The notes under the pieces: generated by a model
What the model saw: the letters and a program-made list of their open reading frames with translations, nothing else
Databases searched by the model: none
What the model was told of the DNA's origin: nothing
Position numbers and translations under genes: made by a program
Assembly: GCF_000485595.1 (NCBI RefSeq)
Contig: NW_014577506.1
Coordinates: forward strand, 130,475-160,471
Source: Priapulus caudatus
Lineage: Eukaryota; Priapulida; Priapulimorpha; Priapulimorphida; Priapulidae
Reading direction: 5' to 3'
DNA length: 29,997 nucleotides
Part shown: positions 20,015 through 28,333 of the stretch, piece after piece
How positions within the stretch are numbered: position 1 is the stretch's first letter
Layout: each line of letters starts with the position of its first letter

Positions 20015-21143
20015 GGGCCCGTTGTCAGAAACATCGTAAAGTTGATGCTAATGTTAATGCTAAGATAACACTTACGACTACTGTTAATGTTACGAGAGTA
20101 GCGTTGACAGAAACACATCGTAGCTACAAGCAAACTCACGATAACAGGAACTTCATAATTTCATGTCAAAAGGCTGCTGATTGGATGAGAATCGATCACA
20201 AAATTCAAATTCATACACATTTATTGTGCATCACAGTAATTTATGCATATTATGATGGCTAACCACATATAAATAACATTTGATGAAAAACGACACGGTC
20301 TTGAATTTATTCTGCACAATAAGACAAATTCTCACACTGTAACACGAGACGCGAGAGTCGTGGTCAGTGCTAACCTGTATGATACAGGCGGTATGTTCTG
20401 CTTCACTACACTAACCGCCTGTACGCGAGCTCAACCCTGGCGGTTCGCAAGCCTCGTTATCGATCGAACGGTTGTTATGGCGGGGAATCTGATTAGCGGC
20501 GATCAATCGAGCGTACAGAAGTAAATACGGCAAAACTTCGCCCCAGGCGAATACCTGATGAATAGAAACAATCTAGTTTATGGCTTTCGCAAAAGCGTGC
20601 ACTAATTGCAGTTATAAATTCAACTTGAATAACTTGAGAAATGACGTCAGGCAAAAGCCTGCTCGCTGATTGGCTGATTGGCCGATTTCTTCGTTCGCGA
20701 AGCGGGCTGAAGAAGCAAGGGGTACAGGCGGTTAGTGTAGTGAAATGGAACCGGAACCGCCTGTATCATACAGGTTAGGTCAGTGAAAAAGTATTTAAAA
20801 CAAGAGAACAAATGCCATACGCCATTTGTAAATGTTTTGTTTTGCTTCACGATCGGTAAATAATTAATGTTTTTGACGTGTTTTTTAAGAAAAACACATG
20901 ATATTATTCATTAACATAAAATATAATTAATATTAATCACTATAATTGTAATTCTTAGTCTAAATGTGTTATTCTCATCTTAATATTAAAGTTACAAGAG
21001 GGTCTGGGCTCTCGTAATGTTAAGAGGATATTTGCGAGGATTTTTCGTTCTCGTAACATTACGATGTTTCTGTCAACGGCTAACGAGTGGAAGTTGATGT
21101 TAAGACTAATGTTAAGACTAATTTTGTTTCTGACAACGGGCCC
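20015..21143. mobile_element. 1129-bp non-autonomous DNA transposon, TIR GGGCCCGTTGTCAGAAAC, 3-bp TSD CAG
   Basis: Perfect 18-bp terminal inverted repeats (20015-20032 and 21126-21143) are flanked by CAG at 20012-20014 and 21144-21146. Removing the element rejoins the interrupted reading region (SMFQ to ASSSDELGDLPH). The subterminal sequence repeats the terminal motif: GTTGACAGAAACACATCGTA near 20103 and TACGATGTTTCTGTCAAC near 21061, possibly transposase-binding sites. No transposase is encoded. A 3-bp duplication would fit PIF/Harbinger-like elements, but a 2-bp duplication with a longer repeat is also possible. Confidence 0.8.
20370..20777. mobile_element. 408-bp MITE with 8-bp target duplication, nested in the 1129-bp transposon
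   Basis: The ends read CTAACCTGTATGATACAGGC and GCCTGTATCATACAGGTTA, with similarity extending about 50 bp inward (TTCACTACACTAACCGCCTG). GGTCAGTG flanks both sides (20362-20369, 20778-20785). Each terminal repeat itself contains inverted motifs (CCTGTATGATACAGG; ACAGGCGG with CCGCCTGT). The 8-bp duplication points to a hAT-, P- or Merlin-like transposase. It is related to the 72-bp element at 24723. Confidence 0.85.
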
Positions 21144-21471
21144 CAGGCCTCCAGTTCTGATGAGTTAGGGGACCTCCCACATTCATTGGATTCCTTCTAT
21201 TCAGACTGGCGGTACGTCGCAGCGCCTATCAGGCAGGATGGGTGTGGGGTAACACCTTTACTCAGATCCCCAGCCCTCCTCTTGAGATGTGTGGATGGAA
21301 ACTCTATCATAACCAACTCAACATTTAATGGACCACGGACGCAGCAAGACCAAACCTCGAGATCGTGACTGGCATTTGTTGCTGCCGAACACTCAAGTGC
21401 CAGTCATGCAAATGCGCTAAGAACAATGTCATGTGAACAATTATAAAATAGAAACATGAGTATAGCAGATT

Positions 21472-22455
21472 CTAAGTTAACAACTGGAATTTACCGGATG
21501 ATGAGCTGGAGCTGCTGGAGGATCCTCGCTTCGAGGGCTTGGTTGGCTTTATAGACCATCCCCTTTCTGCTAGGTATCCGGCAATCTCCCCATCCTTCAA
21601 CGACCGCAAAGGGTCCTTTGCCAAGTTCCTTGCCTCCTCCAGCAGGGTCTCCAATAGCTCCACCTTCTGCCTAAGGGCCTCCACTTCCTTTTCGCTACTC
21701 GCTGCTCGGCCGGCCACTGCATGATAACGCCTTTCCTCTGCAGCTTTCAAAGCCCTACGAACTCTCTCCCGACTCTTCTTTTCCTCCCCTATCATCTTCT
21801 CCCCAGCCTTGATCTTTTCCGTTGCAGCGTTGTACAAGGTATGGAGGACCGCCTCGCCCATGGGTAGGGAATCTCTGGCCGCATCATCCTGGGCCTCCAC
21901 CCATGCCACGGGCACCATAGGTGGCAGGTGAGTGGCGGGGTCTTCTCTCTCGAATGGCTGGCCCGCCCGTTCCACTTGCTCCCTTCGGTCTAGAGCAGCC
22001 GTCTTCTTTGCAGCTTCCCGCTTCTTTCCCTCCTCCCCAGGGGACACCTGCCCAGCCGTACCACGGCAATCAGGTAGCACCTTTTTGTTTACGGCGGCCT
22101 TGTTGGCTACCTCCAACCCGGAGGATTTTACGCCCACTGGCCCATGATCTGGGTTCGGCATCTCGGTCGGCTTTACACTGCTGGCATTTCGGTTAGGATG
22201 CCTCTCCCTAAAGTGCTGTTTAAGGTCGTACCGACGCTTGTAATAGATGGTGGGGCACTCCGGGCAGTAGAACCGCCTCACCATCGGTGCATGCGTCTCC
22301 ACCCAGTGCCTATCAAGAAACTTCTGCTTCTTGTACACTCTTCTGCAGCCCCTGTCGGTGCAATGAAACAGGTTCTCTGTCTCCTTCCCGGCGTCGTCAC
22401 TTAATGCCTCCCCGGCACCTACAGTGAGCTCCAGTACGTCTTCCTGCTCCATCAT
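21472..22455 (-). CDS. C2H2 zinc-finger and coiled-coil ORF downstream of Ty3/gypsy integrase
   Basis: A 327-codon intact ORF starting MMEQEDVLEL. An acidic N-terminus is followed by two C2H2 fingers: about residues 31-54 (C-x4-C-x12-H-x4-H) and 64-86 (CPECPTIYYKRRYDLKQHFR, C-x2-C-x13-H-x4-H). A long hydrophilic linker leads to a Lys/Glu-rich heptad segment (about 205-290: LRQKVELLETLLEEARNLAK) and a Ser-rich tail. It starts 80 bp after the integrase stop on the same strand, so it is probably an accessory 3' ORF of the same retroelement, perhaps binding nucleic acid. No host gene is recognised. It could instead be an unrelated captured ORF. Confidence 0.65.
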   Translation of the reverse strand: MMEQEDVLELTVGAGEALSDDAGKETENLFHCTDRGCRRVYKKQKFLDRHWVETHAPMVRRFYCPECPTIYYKRRYDLKQHFRERHPNRNASSVKPTEMPNPDHGPVGVKSSGLEVANKAAVNKKVLPDCRGTAGQVSPGEEGKKREAAKKTAALDRREQVERAGQPFEREDPATHLPPMVPVAWVEAQDDAARDSLPMGEAVLHTLYNAATEKIKAGEKMIGEEKKSRERVRRALKAAEERRYHAVAGRAASSEKEVEALRQKVELLETLLEEARNLAKDPLRSLKDGEIAGYLAERGWSIKPTKPSKRGSSSSSSSSSGKFQLLT

Positions 22456-22535
22456 TCTGTAAAGGGTTCACCACATACGCTCACACACACACCTTCAAAA
22501 TAAATAAAAAAATCCAACATAAGTCGTACGCAATG

Positions 22536-23411
22536 CTACCAATCAAGACGATGGGGAGGTTTCCTGACTCTGGTACTCCTCCTTACTGAAGGCTCGGAGG
22601 CTTCAACCTGAGTTTCAGCTTCTACACCTGTGCTGGTGCCTTGATCCTCCATCGGGAGGCTAGCATCCGACAGTTTCTCGGGGATTTCTAGAACTTCATC
22701 CAAGCCCCCCTGCCCTTCCCGAGCTGGAGAATCCACATTATCTGGACTCTCCCCATCCGCTTCAATGATTGGCACCTCAGGTGCACCTCCCATCTCTGGC
22801 ATAGGGCCATCACCATCATTCCCCAACCAACTGTCCGGATACTCTTCTGCATAATAATGTTTCAGAGTGTCAATGTGTACAAATTTGGGCTGATAACCAG
22901 CCGCCTTTTGTATCTGATACAGTACAGCATTACACCTCTGTAGAACCAAATAAGGTCCATCCCATCCCTGTCCTAGTTTCCTGCGAACATTTGGTGGGTA
23001 CCAGTACCACACCCAGTCACCTTTGGTGAATGATACTGGTTTCACTCCTCTATCATATGTTCTCTTCTGGCGCACAGCTGAGGACTGCAAGGAAGACCCT
23101 GCAAACTCATGGGCTTCTCTCATCACATCCTGGACCCATTCTACATATTCTATTGGACACCTGGCAGGAGCAATGGAATGGGGAGGTGGTCCAACCACCA
23201 CATCCATTGGAATGGCTACCTCTCGTCCAAACATGAGCAGGTTCGGGGTACAGGCTGTAGATGCTTGCTCTCTGGCTCTGTAAGCCATAAGGACATACGG
23301 GAGGTGGTCATCCCAGTCATCCCTATGTTGGTTTACGACCATAGCCAACATTATTGAATATGTAGGGGGTGACCACCGCTGGGATGAGGGCGACAGATAA
23401 TAATTTGTCAT
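22536..23411 (-). pseudogene. Ty3/gypsy integrase C-terminal fragment
   Basis: A 291-codon open frame. From about residue 25 it is clear gypsy integrase: VNQHRDDWDDHLPYVLMAYR, TPNLLMFGREVAIPMDVVVG, then the SH3-like GPY/F region (GDWVWYWYPPNVRRKL, WDGPYLVLQ) and a basic end (RRSTRVRKPPHRLDW). The core with its HHCC finger and DDE residues, plus the rest of pol, gag and both LTRs, are missing. The first 20-25 residues do not resemble integrase. The fragment stops at an AT microsatellite (about 23422-23440), which marks the truncation. It lies antisense within the large SQOR intron. Confidence 0.85.
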
Positions 23412-24722
23412 TATTAACTCCTGATATATATATATATATACTGCGTTGATACATCTATTGTAAATGGAAATTAAATATCACAAGTCTAGTTATTTTTTCT
23501 TCTCAAACAAAAGAATGTAATATGGAATATATTCATGCAGTATAACAACCGTTGTTCGTCTCTAGCCGACCAGACACACGCGTCATATGCTTATGCTTGT
23601 TTGCATGAAATAATGTCAAGAAAGTTCAGCTCTTTTGAGCCCACCGCCAAACAAACACATGCTTTATGCTAATAGTTTAAAGATGTCTTTCCACGCACAT
23701 TTTTGTAACAAACCACTGTAAAAACGTTACTAATTAAATAACTCACTACCCTAATTTAACTGAACGTTAGCTTTGAAAATAAAACTGTAAAAATATGTAT
23801 CAAGCCTATATTTGCTCGACGAAAAAACAACTCGAAAATCGCTTTTCGTCGCGGTTCTGTATTATGGCGGCAAGAGCCGACGCAGGTCACGTGACACAGC
23901 CTTCATGACGTTCAGCACTTGGCAACATCACCGCAGAGCTGCAAAAGTAAACGCTGCTTGAAACATTCGACTCGACACTTTAACTTTGTAGTCTAAAAGC
24001 GTTTAATGAACGTATTCCCGAGCAATTCTTTTACCTATCACACTTATATATAGGCAAATACAAACGTTAATTAAAATGTTATATTAAAATAATTCATTTT
24101 TGCTTGATTTTATGTTTTCCGCTTGAAATTTCGTGGGAAGGCACCTAAAAGGAATCCATAGGCAGTAAAAGTAGTGTGGGGCAAGCACTGCGGGCAGTAT
24201 ATTTCGCTTGCGATTATGCCGTGCGACATAGACACTGGTCCATATAATCAACAGCTATCAATAAGCCATATCGGAAAGTCCTCGCCGCCATATATTGAGA
24301 TCAGATAAGAGGGGGTATAAACTGTCCTTTTATAACATGGGTAGGATAGGACTATTCTAGGTTTTTTTTATCTATAATTAATTATCTTTACTATAACATC
24401 GTACTTCAATTCATAGGCGCGTAATTTCTGTTTACATAAACATTTACAAATATGATTTAGGTCGTTTGGGATATTTTGCAACGTTTGTGCAAAAACTGAT
24501 TGCAAAACTGCAAAACTGACCATGTGCAAAATGATTTAGGTCGTTTGGGATATTTTGCAACGTTTACAAAAACTAAAAACGCACGCGTGTTTACATTAAT
24601 CATGTACTTTAATTCCTAAGCGCGCCTCGGCCATTTTAGACCCCCCTTTTCTGTGACCTACATAGCACAGCTGGACTTTCCGATCTCACTTATCCCCGGC
24701 TGGGCCATTAACCCTACCATTG
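23412..24722. other. unassigned AT-rich sequence in the SQOR intron
   Basis: About 1.3 kb with no coding signal. It holds an AT microsatellite (23422-23440) and a direct repeat of about 35 bp containing GATTTAGGTCGTTTGGGATA at 24452 and 24531 (79-bp spacing). Confidence 0.5.
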
Positions 24723-24794
24723 CTAACCTGTATGCTACAGGCAGTTCCGGTTAGTGTAGTGAAGCGGAACATACCGCCTGTATTATACAGGTTA
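24723..24794. mobile_element. 72-bp minimal MITE, 8-bp target duplication TACCATTG
   Basis: Starts CTAACCTGTATGCTACAGGC and ends CGCCTGTATTATACAGGTTA, the same ends as the 408-bp element at 20370. It contains little beyond the two termini (GGTTAGTGTAGTGAAGCGGA is the inner part of one terminal repeat). TACCATTG flanks it at 24715-24722 and 24795-24802. It lies 12 bp upstream of SQOR exon 6 and replaces most of the 3' splice-site region upstream of the short pyrimidine tract. Confidence 0.85.
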
Positions 24795-24814
24795 TACCAT
24801 TGCATGTTTTTTAG

Positions 24815-25055
<241 letters not shown>

Positions 25056-25229
25056 TGAAACAATGCGAAAACAACAAGTTTTTGACTTTGTAAAAGAGCA
25101 AAGGGTAAGGGGTAGCCGAGAAATCGGTGCTTCCATTCTCTTATATTGTTTGAGGATAACCAATTTCTCGTTTGTTTGTCCTTTGCCCCGTCCTTTGTCC
25201 TTGTCCTCTTATTAGCTCTGTTACGTTTA

Positions 25230-25815
25230 TCCCTTATCCACATGTACAGCCTATCTATATCAGACTAAACCGATACTTAAAATTATCTACTTCATATACA
25301 GTTTACACAAACTATACAGACATATTCACACCCATCCGTTCTATACCGTCCCTGCCCCCCCCCCCCCCCGATTACTACACCCCATCTCACCTACCCGTAC
25401 TATACTCACTACAACACCCACCCCCCACTACCCCATCCTTACACCCACCCTTACACCCTACACCTATACCTACATATTCCCTATTACACCCAGCCAGACA
25501 CTTACATGTGGACCGACCCCTATTACAACCCCCCCCCCCTACCCAATCCATGCAACCACACAATTACACACCACATTATATATGCTATACACTCGCCCCT
25601 TACTGCACCCACTCCTACATCCACCTCTACACCAACCTCTACTATGGGTATGCGTATACCTAACAAGAATACACATACCCCTTACACACCCACTTCTACA
25701 CGATCACTTTACCTCAATCCCCTTACACAAACTCTCATGCAACCACTTCTACACCAGTTCCACGCAACCACTTCCGCACCAGCGCCTGCACACGGCCACA
25801 CGCCTTTATAATCAT
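25230..25815. repeat. G-poor, C/A/T-rich low-complexity tract with poly-C runs
   Basis: Long stretches almost without G, made of imperfect TACACCCAC-type units and several poly-C runs (for example near 25355). Pro/Thr/Tyr/His-rich open frames on the plus strand follow from this composition, not from a gene. It lies in the intron between SQOR exons 6 and 7. Confidence 0.8.
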
Positions 25816-25830
25816 AACGCAATGTTTCAG

Positions 25831-26009
25831 CGTACCAGCAGGTCGGAATTGTCAGGCGTAACCTGTCGCTGGTGATGGCGGACGACAACCCGACGTCGAG
25901 TGCATCTTCGCTGAGTTTGACTACAATGCGCAGCCGGTGGAGACGTTTCCCTTTAACCAGGGAAAGGAGCGGAATCCATGTGCATCATGAAGAAGAACAT
26001 CATATACCA
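25831..26009 (+). pseudogene. SQOR: SQOR exon 7, deleted and interrupted (decayed copy)
   Basis: Acceptor ATGTTTCAG, phase 1, reading YQQVGIVRRNLSLVMADDNP. About 18 residues expected at this point (the 'YDGYTSCPLV' region of animal SQOR) are missing with a frame change near 25896. CIFAEFDYNAQPVETFPFNQ follows, then a 1-nt loss near 25973, then SMCIMKKNII. Similarity stops at about 26003-26009, where a G/C-homopolymer transposon end (CCAGAGGCGT...) begins. The exon was probably cut by that insertion. Confidence 0.8.
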
Positions 26010-26150
26010 GAGGCGTGTACAGGGGGGGGGGTCCAAGGGGTCCGGACCCCCCCCCCCCTGTTCGCGCAGAAAACGCATCTAAGGGGGTCTAATTTCAAAA
26101 AATTTCGGGGGGAGGGCCCCCCAGACCCCCCTTCGCGTGCTCGCAAGTTT
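26008..26150 (+). mobile_element. transposon-type end with G/C homopolymers interrupting SQOR exon 7
   Basis: Begins CCAGAGGCGTGTACAGG and continues with facing G and C runs (GGGGGGGGGGTCC, GGACCCCCCC) and GGGGGGAGGGCCCCCCAGAC. Such ends are seen on many invertebrate DNA transposons. The far end was not located. Confidence 0.5.
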
Positions 26151-26290
26151 TGGTATATGTTTAACGCTTTTTTAAAAGGTTGTGTCAATTATTTGCGTAT
26201 GCCCTACTAAACGTTTTGAGATATGTTATTTAACACGCTGCGTGTTAAATAAGTGGGGCGCAAAATTCGATTCAATCACGATTATGTCAT

Positions 26291-26655
26291 TACCTCCGCC
26301 AAGGGGTTGGCAGGAGGTTGTTTTCACCGGCGTGTGTTTGTTCGGCGTGTTTGTTGGTTTGTAGGTTTGTGTACAGCCCAACTGAAAAAGTTATGGACGG
26401 ATTGTCATAAAATTTTCAGGATAGGTCAGAAATGGGCTAACTTAGAATTGATTACATTTTGGTGGTGATCCGGATCCAATTAATTAATAAAATTTCCAGG
26501 ATACGTCAGAAATGGGCTAACTTAGAATTGATTACATTTTGGTGGTGATCCGGATCCAATTAATTATTTAATTAATTAATTAATTGATTAAATTTTTCAC
26601 AGTGACACAATTCAGCTGCCTTAGCGGAGGTCTGTGCTCTCTGAGTGCTCTAGTT
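26291..26655 (+). mobile_element. widespread TIR element (TACCTCCGCCAAGG ... CCTTAGCGGAGGT)
   Basis: The ends ACCTCCGCCAAGG and CCTTAGCGGAGGT are inverted repeats. The interior carries AAAAAGTTATGGACGGATTG, AAATTTTCAGGA and GATCCGGATC blocks. I recognise these as a non-autonomous repeat found in many metazoan genomes. Here the middle is duplicated in tandem (26407-26486 and 26487-26566, about 80 bp each). Confidence 0.75.
26407..26566 (+). repeat. 80-bp tandem duplication inside the TIR element
   Basis: Two units beginning ATAAAATTTTCAGGATAGGT and ATAAAATTTCCAGGATACGT differ at only a few bases. Both end in GATCCGGATCCAATTAATTA. Confidence 0.9.
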
Positions 26656-27429
26656 ATATTTGTTTCGGTTGGCAAGGCATATGGCTCGTCTGGGATAACG
26701 TCAGACCTGAAAATTAGTCGAAGCAAACCTGGAGCATAATGTGGAATAGCAAACATAACATGGAAAGTTATATAAATGGACTCGGTGTACAATTGTTTTC
26801 CATCGCTCTGTTTCAGGGGTTACTGGGAATTTAAGGACCTGCTGTATTTCGCAAGATGTTCAGATTGGGAATTAAATGGCCTTTGTCGCCGGATAATATT
26901 CGCATGAGGGTGCATACTGCACGACACTGTATCTGCTGAAGTGTGATATATATATATATCGCATTTACTCGTAGCGTAGGAGTCTAAAGTCTGAACATTT
27001 ATAACCACACTTGACATTTTTATGTAAAGCACGTACATGTAATTCACATTCGAAAAAGTTGTGAAATAAATGCACTCGAAAAAGTCATCACCAGACAGGA
27101 AGTGAATTTTATTAATCAAAACCTACGTAGATGTCTGTACGCGTAGATGAAGTATAAGTGATGCGAATTAAAAGCAATTAACACACACGTCTTGCTCTCG
27201 TTCTTTCTCTGTCTGCATGTCTCTCCCTATCTCTCGCTCACTCTTGCTCCATACTGCTAGATATAAGAATTTCTAATTTTACAAACACGTTTTAATGTTT
27301 CGGGGAAGGGGTGGCAGTGAACTTCGATTAAACCTTCCCATGCACTTACCCAACCCCGGTCACTCTGGCCTCCCCGTCATTGCAAAATGCTTCAGAAACT
27401 AGCTTAAATGGCTGCTTATTAGTTAGGCT
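26656..27429. other. unassigned sequence
   Basis: No gene recognised. It contains an AT microsatellite near 26946-26960 and a CT-rich patch at 27190-27250. Confidence 0.5.
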
Positions 27430-27660
27430 GAGAGGGTCTATGTCCGCCAAGGTACTGTGTATACCGGAACGTACCCTGGTACTATCTAATATGCCGGACC
27501 GTACCTCGCCTACTCCACTAACGAGTCTAGGGAGTCGCCTACGCCTACTCCCTAACCCTAACCCTAACCCTAATCCTAACCATATCAGATAGTTACCAGG
27601 GTACGTTCCGGTATACCCAGGGTACGTTCCGGCAGTACCCTGGGGGACATAGACCCTATG
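27430..27660. mobile_element. fold-back element with a CCCTAA-repeat core
   Basis: The inverted arms start AGGGTCTATGTCC (27434) and end GGGACATAGACCCT (27643-27656). They carry repeated CCGGAACGTACCCTGG-type motifs in both orientations. The centre (27549-27580) holds several CCCTAA/CCTAAC units. There is no coding capacity. Confidence 0.7.
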
Positions 27661-27927
27661 AGCATTAGTTTGCACATGGGATTGCTCGATCTCGTGCCCT
27701 TGGGGTTTTTCTGTACGAAACGTGGTTCGTAGCACACTATGGGGCATGCGCCGTAGATAGCTGCTCTCGCGTAGTCATCTCTGATGTGAGTCAAGCGCCG
27801 CCTATCGATCGACGTATAAAGACGTACCATCCGCGTCGCAAGTCGACGAATCGTAAGTCGTATAATCGAACACACAGGCACTTGAAGCGTTTGATCTGTA
27901 AACACACGCCGCCGCCATTGCTGCTGC

Positions 27928-27952
27928 GCTGCACACTGACACATAAATATAT
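27928..27952 (+). repeat. 25-bp match to the 12-kb fold-back element
   Basis: GCTGCACACTGACACATAAA plus TATAT is identical to 12131-12155, the inner arm of the fold-back element, and lies about 155 bp upstream of the SQOR exon 1 ATG. Confidence 0.6.
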
Positions 27953-28108
27953 TTAGACGCGTCGCAGCGGTTAATTATTATGGTTTTCATGTGAGATCGC
28001 TGCCGTGTTAGTTTACGATTGAGTTTGTTGAACTATCTCTCAAAAGTGCATCATATTGCCGCTTCCGCTTGCGAAGTATAGGGCGACTGTGTTTTGTTTT
28101 AGTGCGAC

Positions 28109-28333
28109 ATGTTTCCGCTCGCTAATTTCTCAATTGAGGCCGCGGCGAACTTTCGGTCTCTGAACGTATCAAGCAGGTTTGTCCGAGAGTGTCGTCAGCG
28201 TTTCTCCACGAGCCGTTCACTGAACGCTGACAGCTATGATGTGGTCGTCGTTGGAGGAGGAGCCGGCGGGGCATCACTGTCAAGTGTTTTTGCAAAAAAA
28301 TCGAAAAGCGTAGCTGTGATAGAACCAAACGCG
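28109..28333 (+). CDS. SQOR: SQOR first coding exon, intact, mitochondrial presequence (second copy)
   Basis: ATG at 28109 opens 75 codons ending PNA|GTAAGT in phase 0. Residues 1-40 form a mitochondrial targeting sequence: Arg/Ser-rich, no acidic cluster, with RFVRECRQRFSTSRSL. Residues 43-65 are the first Rossmann strand and dinucleotide loop (YDVVVVGGGAGGASLSS, the GxGxxG motif that binds FAD). SVAVIEP follows, the strand that ends in the acidic FAD-ribose ligand. It matches the start of animal sulfide:quinone oxidoreductase. The sequence TGTTTTGTTTTAG lies directly before the ATG region and could be the acceptor of a 5'-UTR exon. Phase and content fit exon 2 at 9378, but that lies 18.7 kb upstream, so this is most simply the start of a separate downstream copy. 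No lesion was seen. Confidence 0.85.

Larger units (their letters stand above)
17522..21436 (+). pseudogene. decayed copy of a multicopy PIN/XPG-like-domain protein gene, Cys-rich C-terminus
   Basis: An intronless open frame runs from 17522 (ELFKNELREEDCWLASVVEV, MKGGNHSIDSP) to TGA at 19022, about 500 codons, including MGGLHIEQAALVCIGQLLKG and LNHTHYARWVSVFIYDLKTL. Continuation fragments follow: FVKKDGSPYHS after the stop; DIVADQYNPLSIKSLTRSER (frame changed); EEADNRMVCHIIDMLACG, LTVRTVDSDVIVILLA (frame changed near 19376); ALPFFHCSTGADSTCSFY (frameshift near 19740, TAG at 19838); RRSAYQAGWVWGN (frameshift near 21195, TAA at 21326); and a Cys-rich tail CCCRTLKCQSCKCAKNNV. The spaced acidic motifs (DSDV, then TGxDSxCSFY) resemble PIN/XPG nuclease folds; function is unknown. 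I recognise this as a large uncharacterised, transposon-like gene family of corals and other marine invertebrates. It is interrupted at 20015-21143 by a transposon. Confidence 0.75.

Noticed and set aside
25172-25875. Pro/Thr/Tyr-rich open frames that look like a low-complexity secreted protein
   Set aside because: The tract is nearly G-free, which removes stops by composition; it lies in an SQOR intron and shows no signal peptide.
28109-28333. Exon 1 at 28 kb being spliced to exon 2 at 9.4 kb (trans-splicing or a circularly permuted gene)
   Set aside because: Phases match, but homologous copies would match anyway; a second tandem SQOR copy needs no special mechanism. Kept as an alternative to test.
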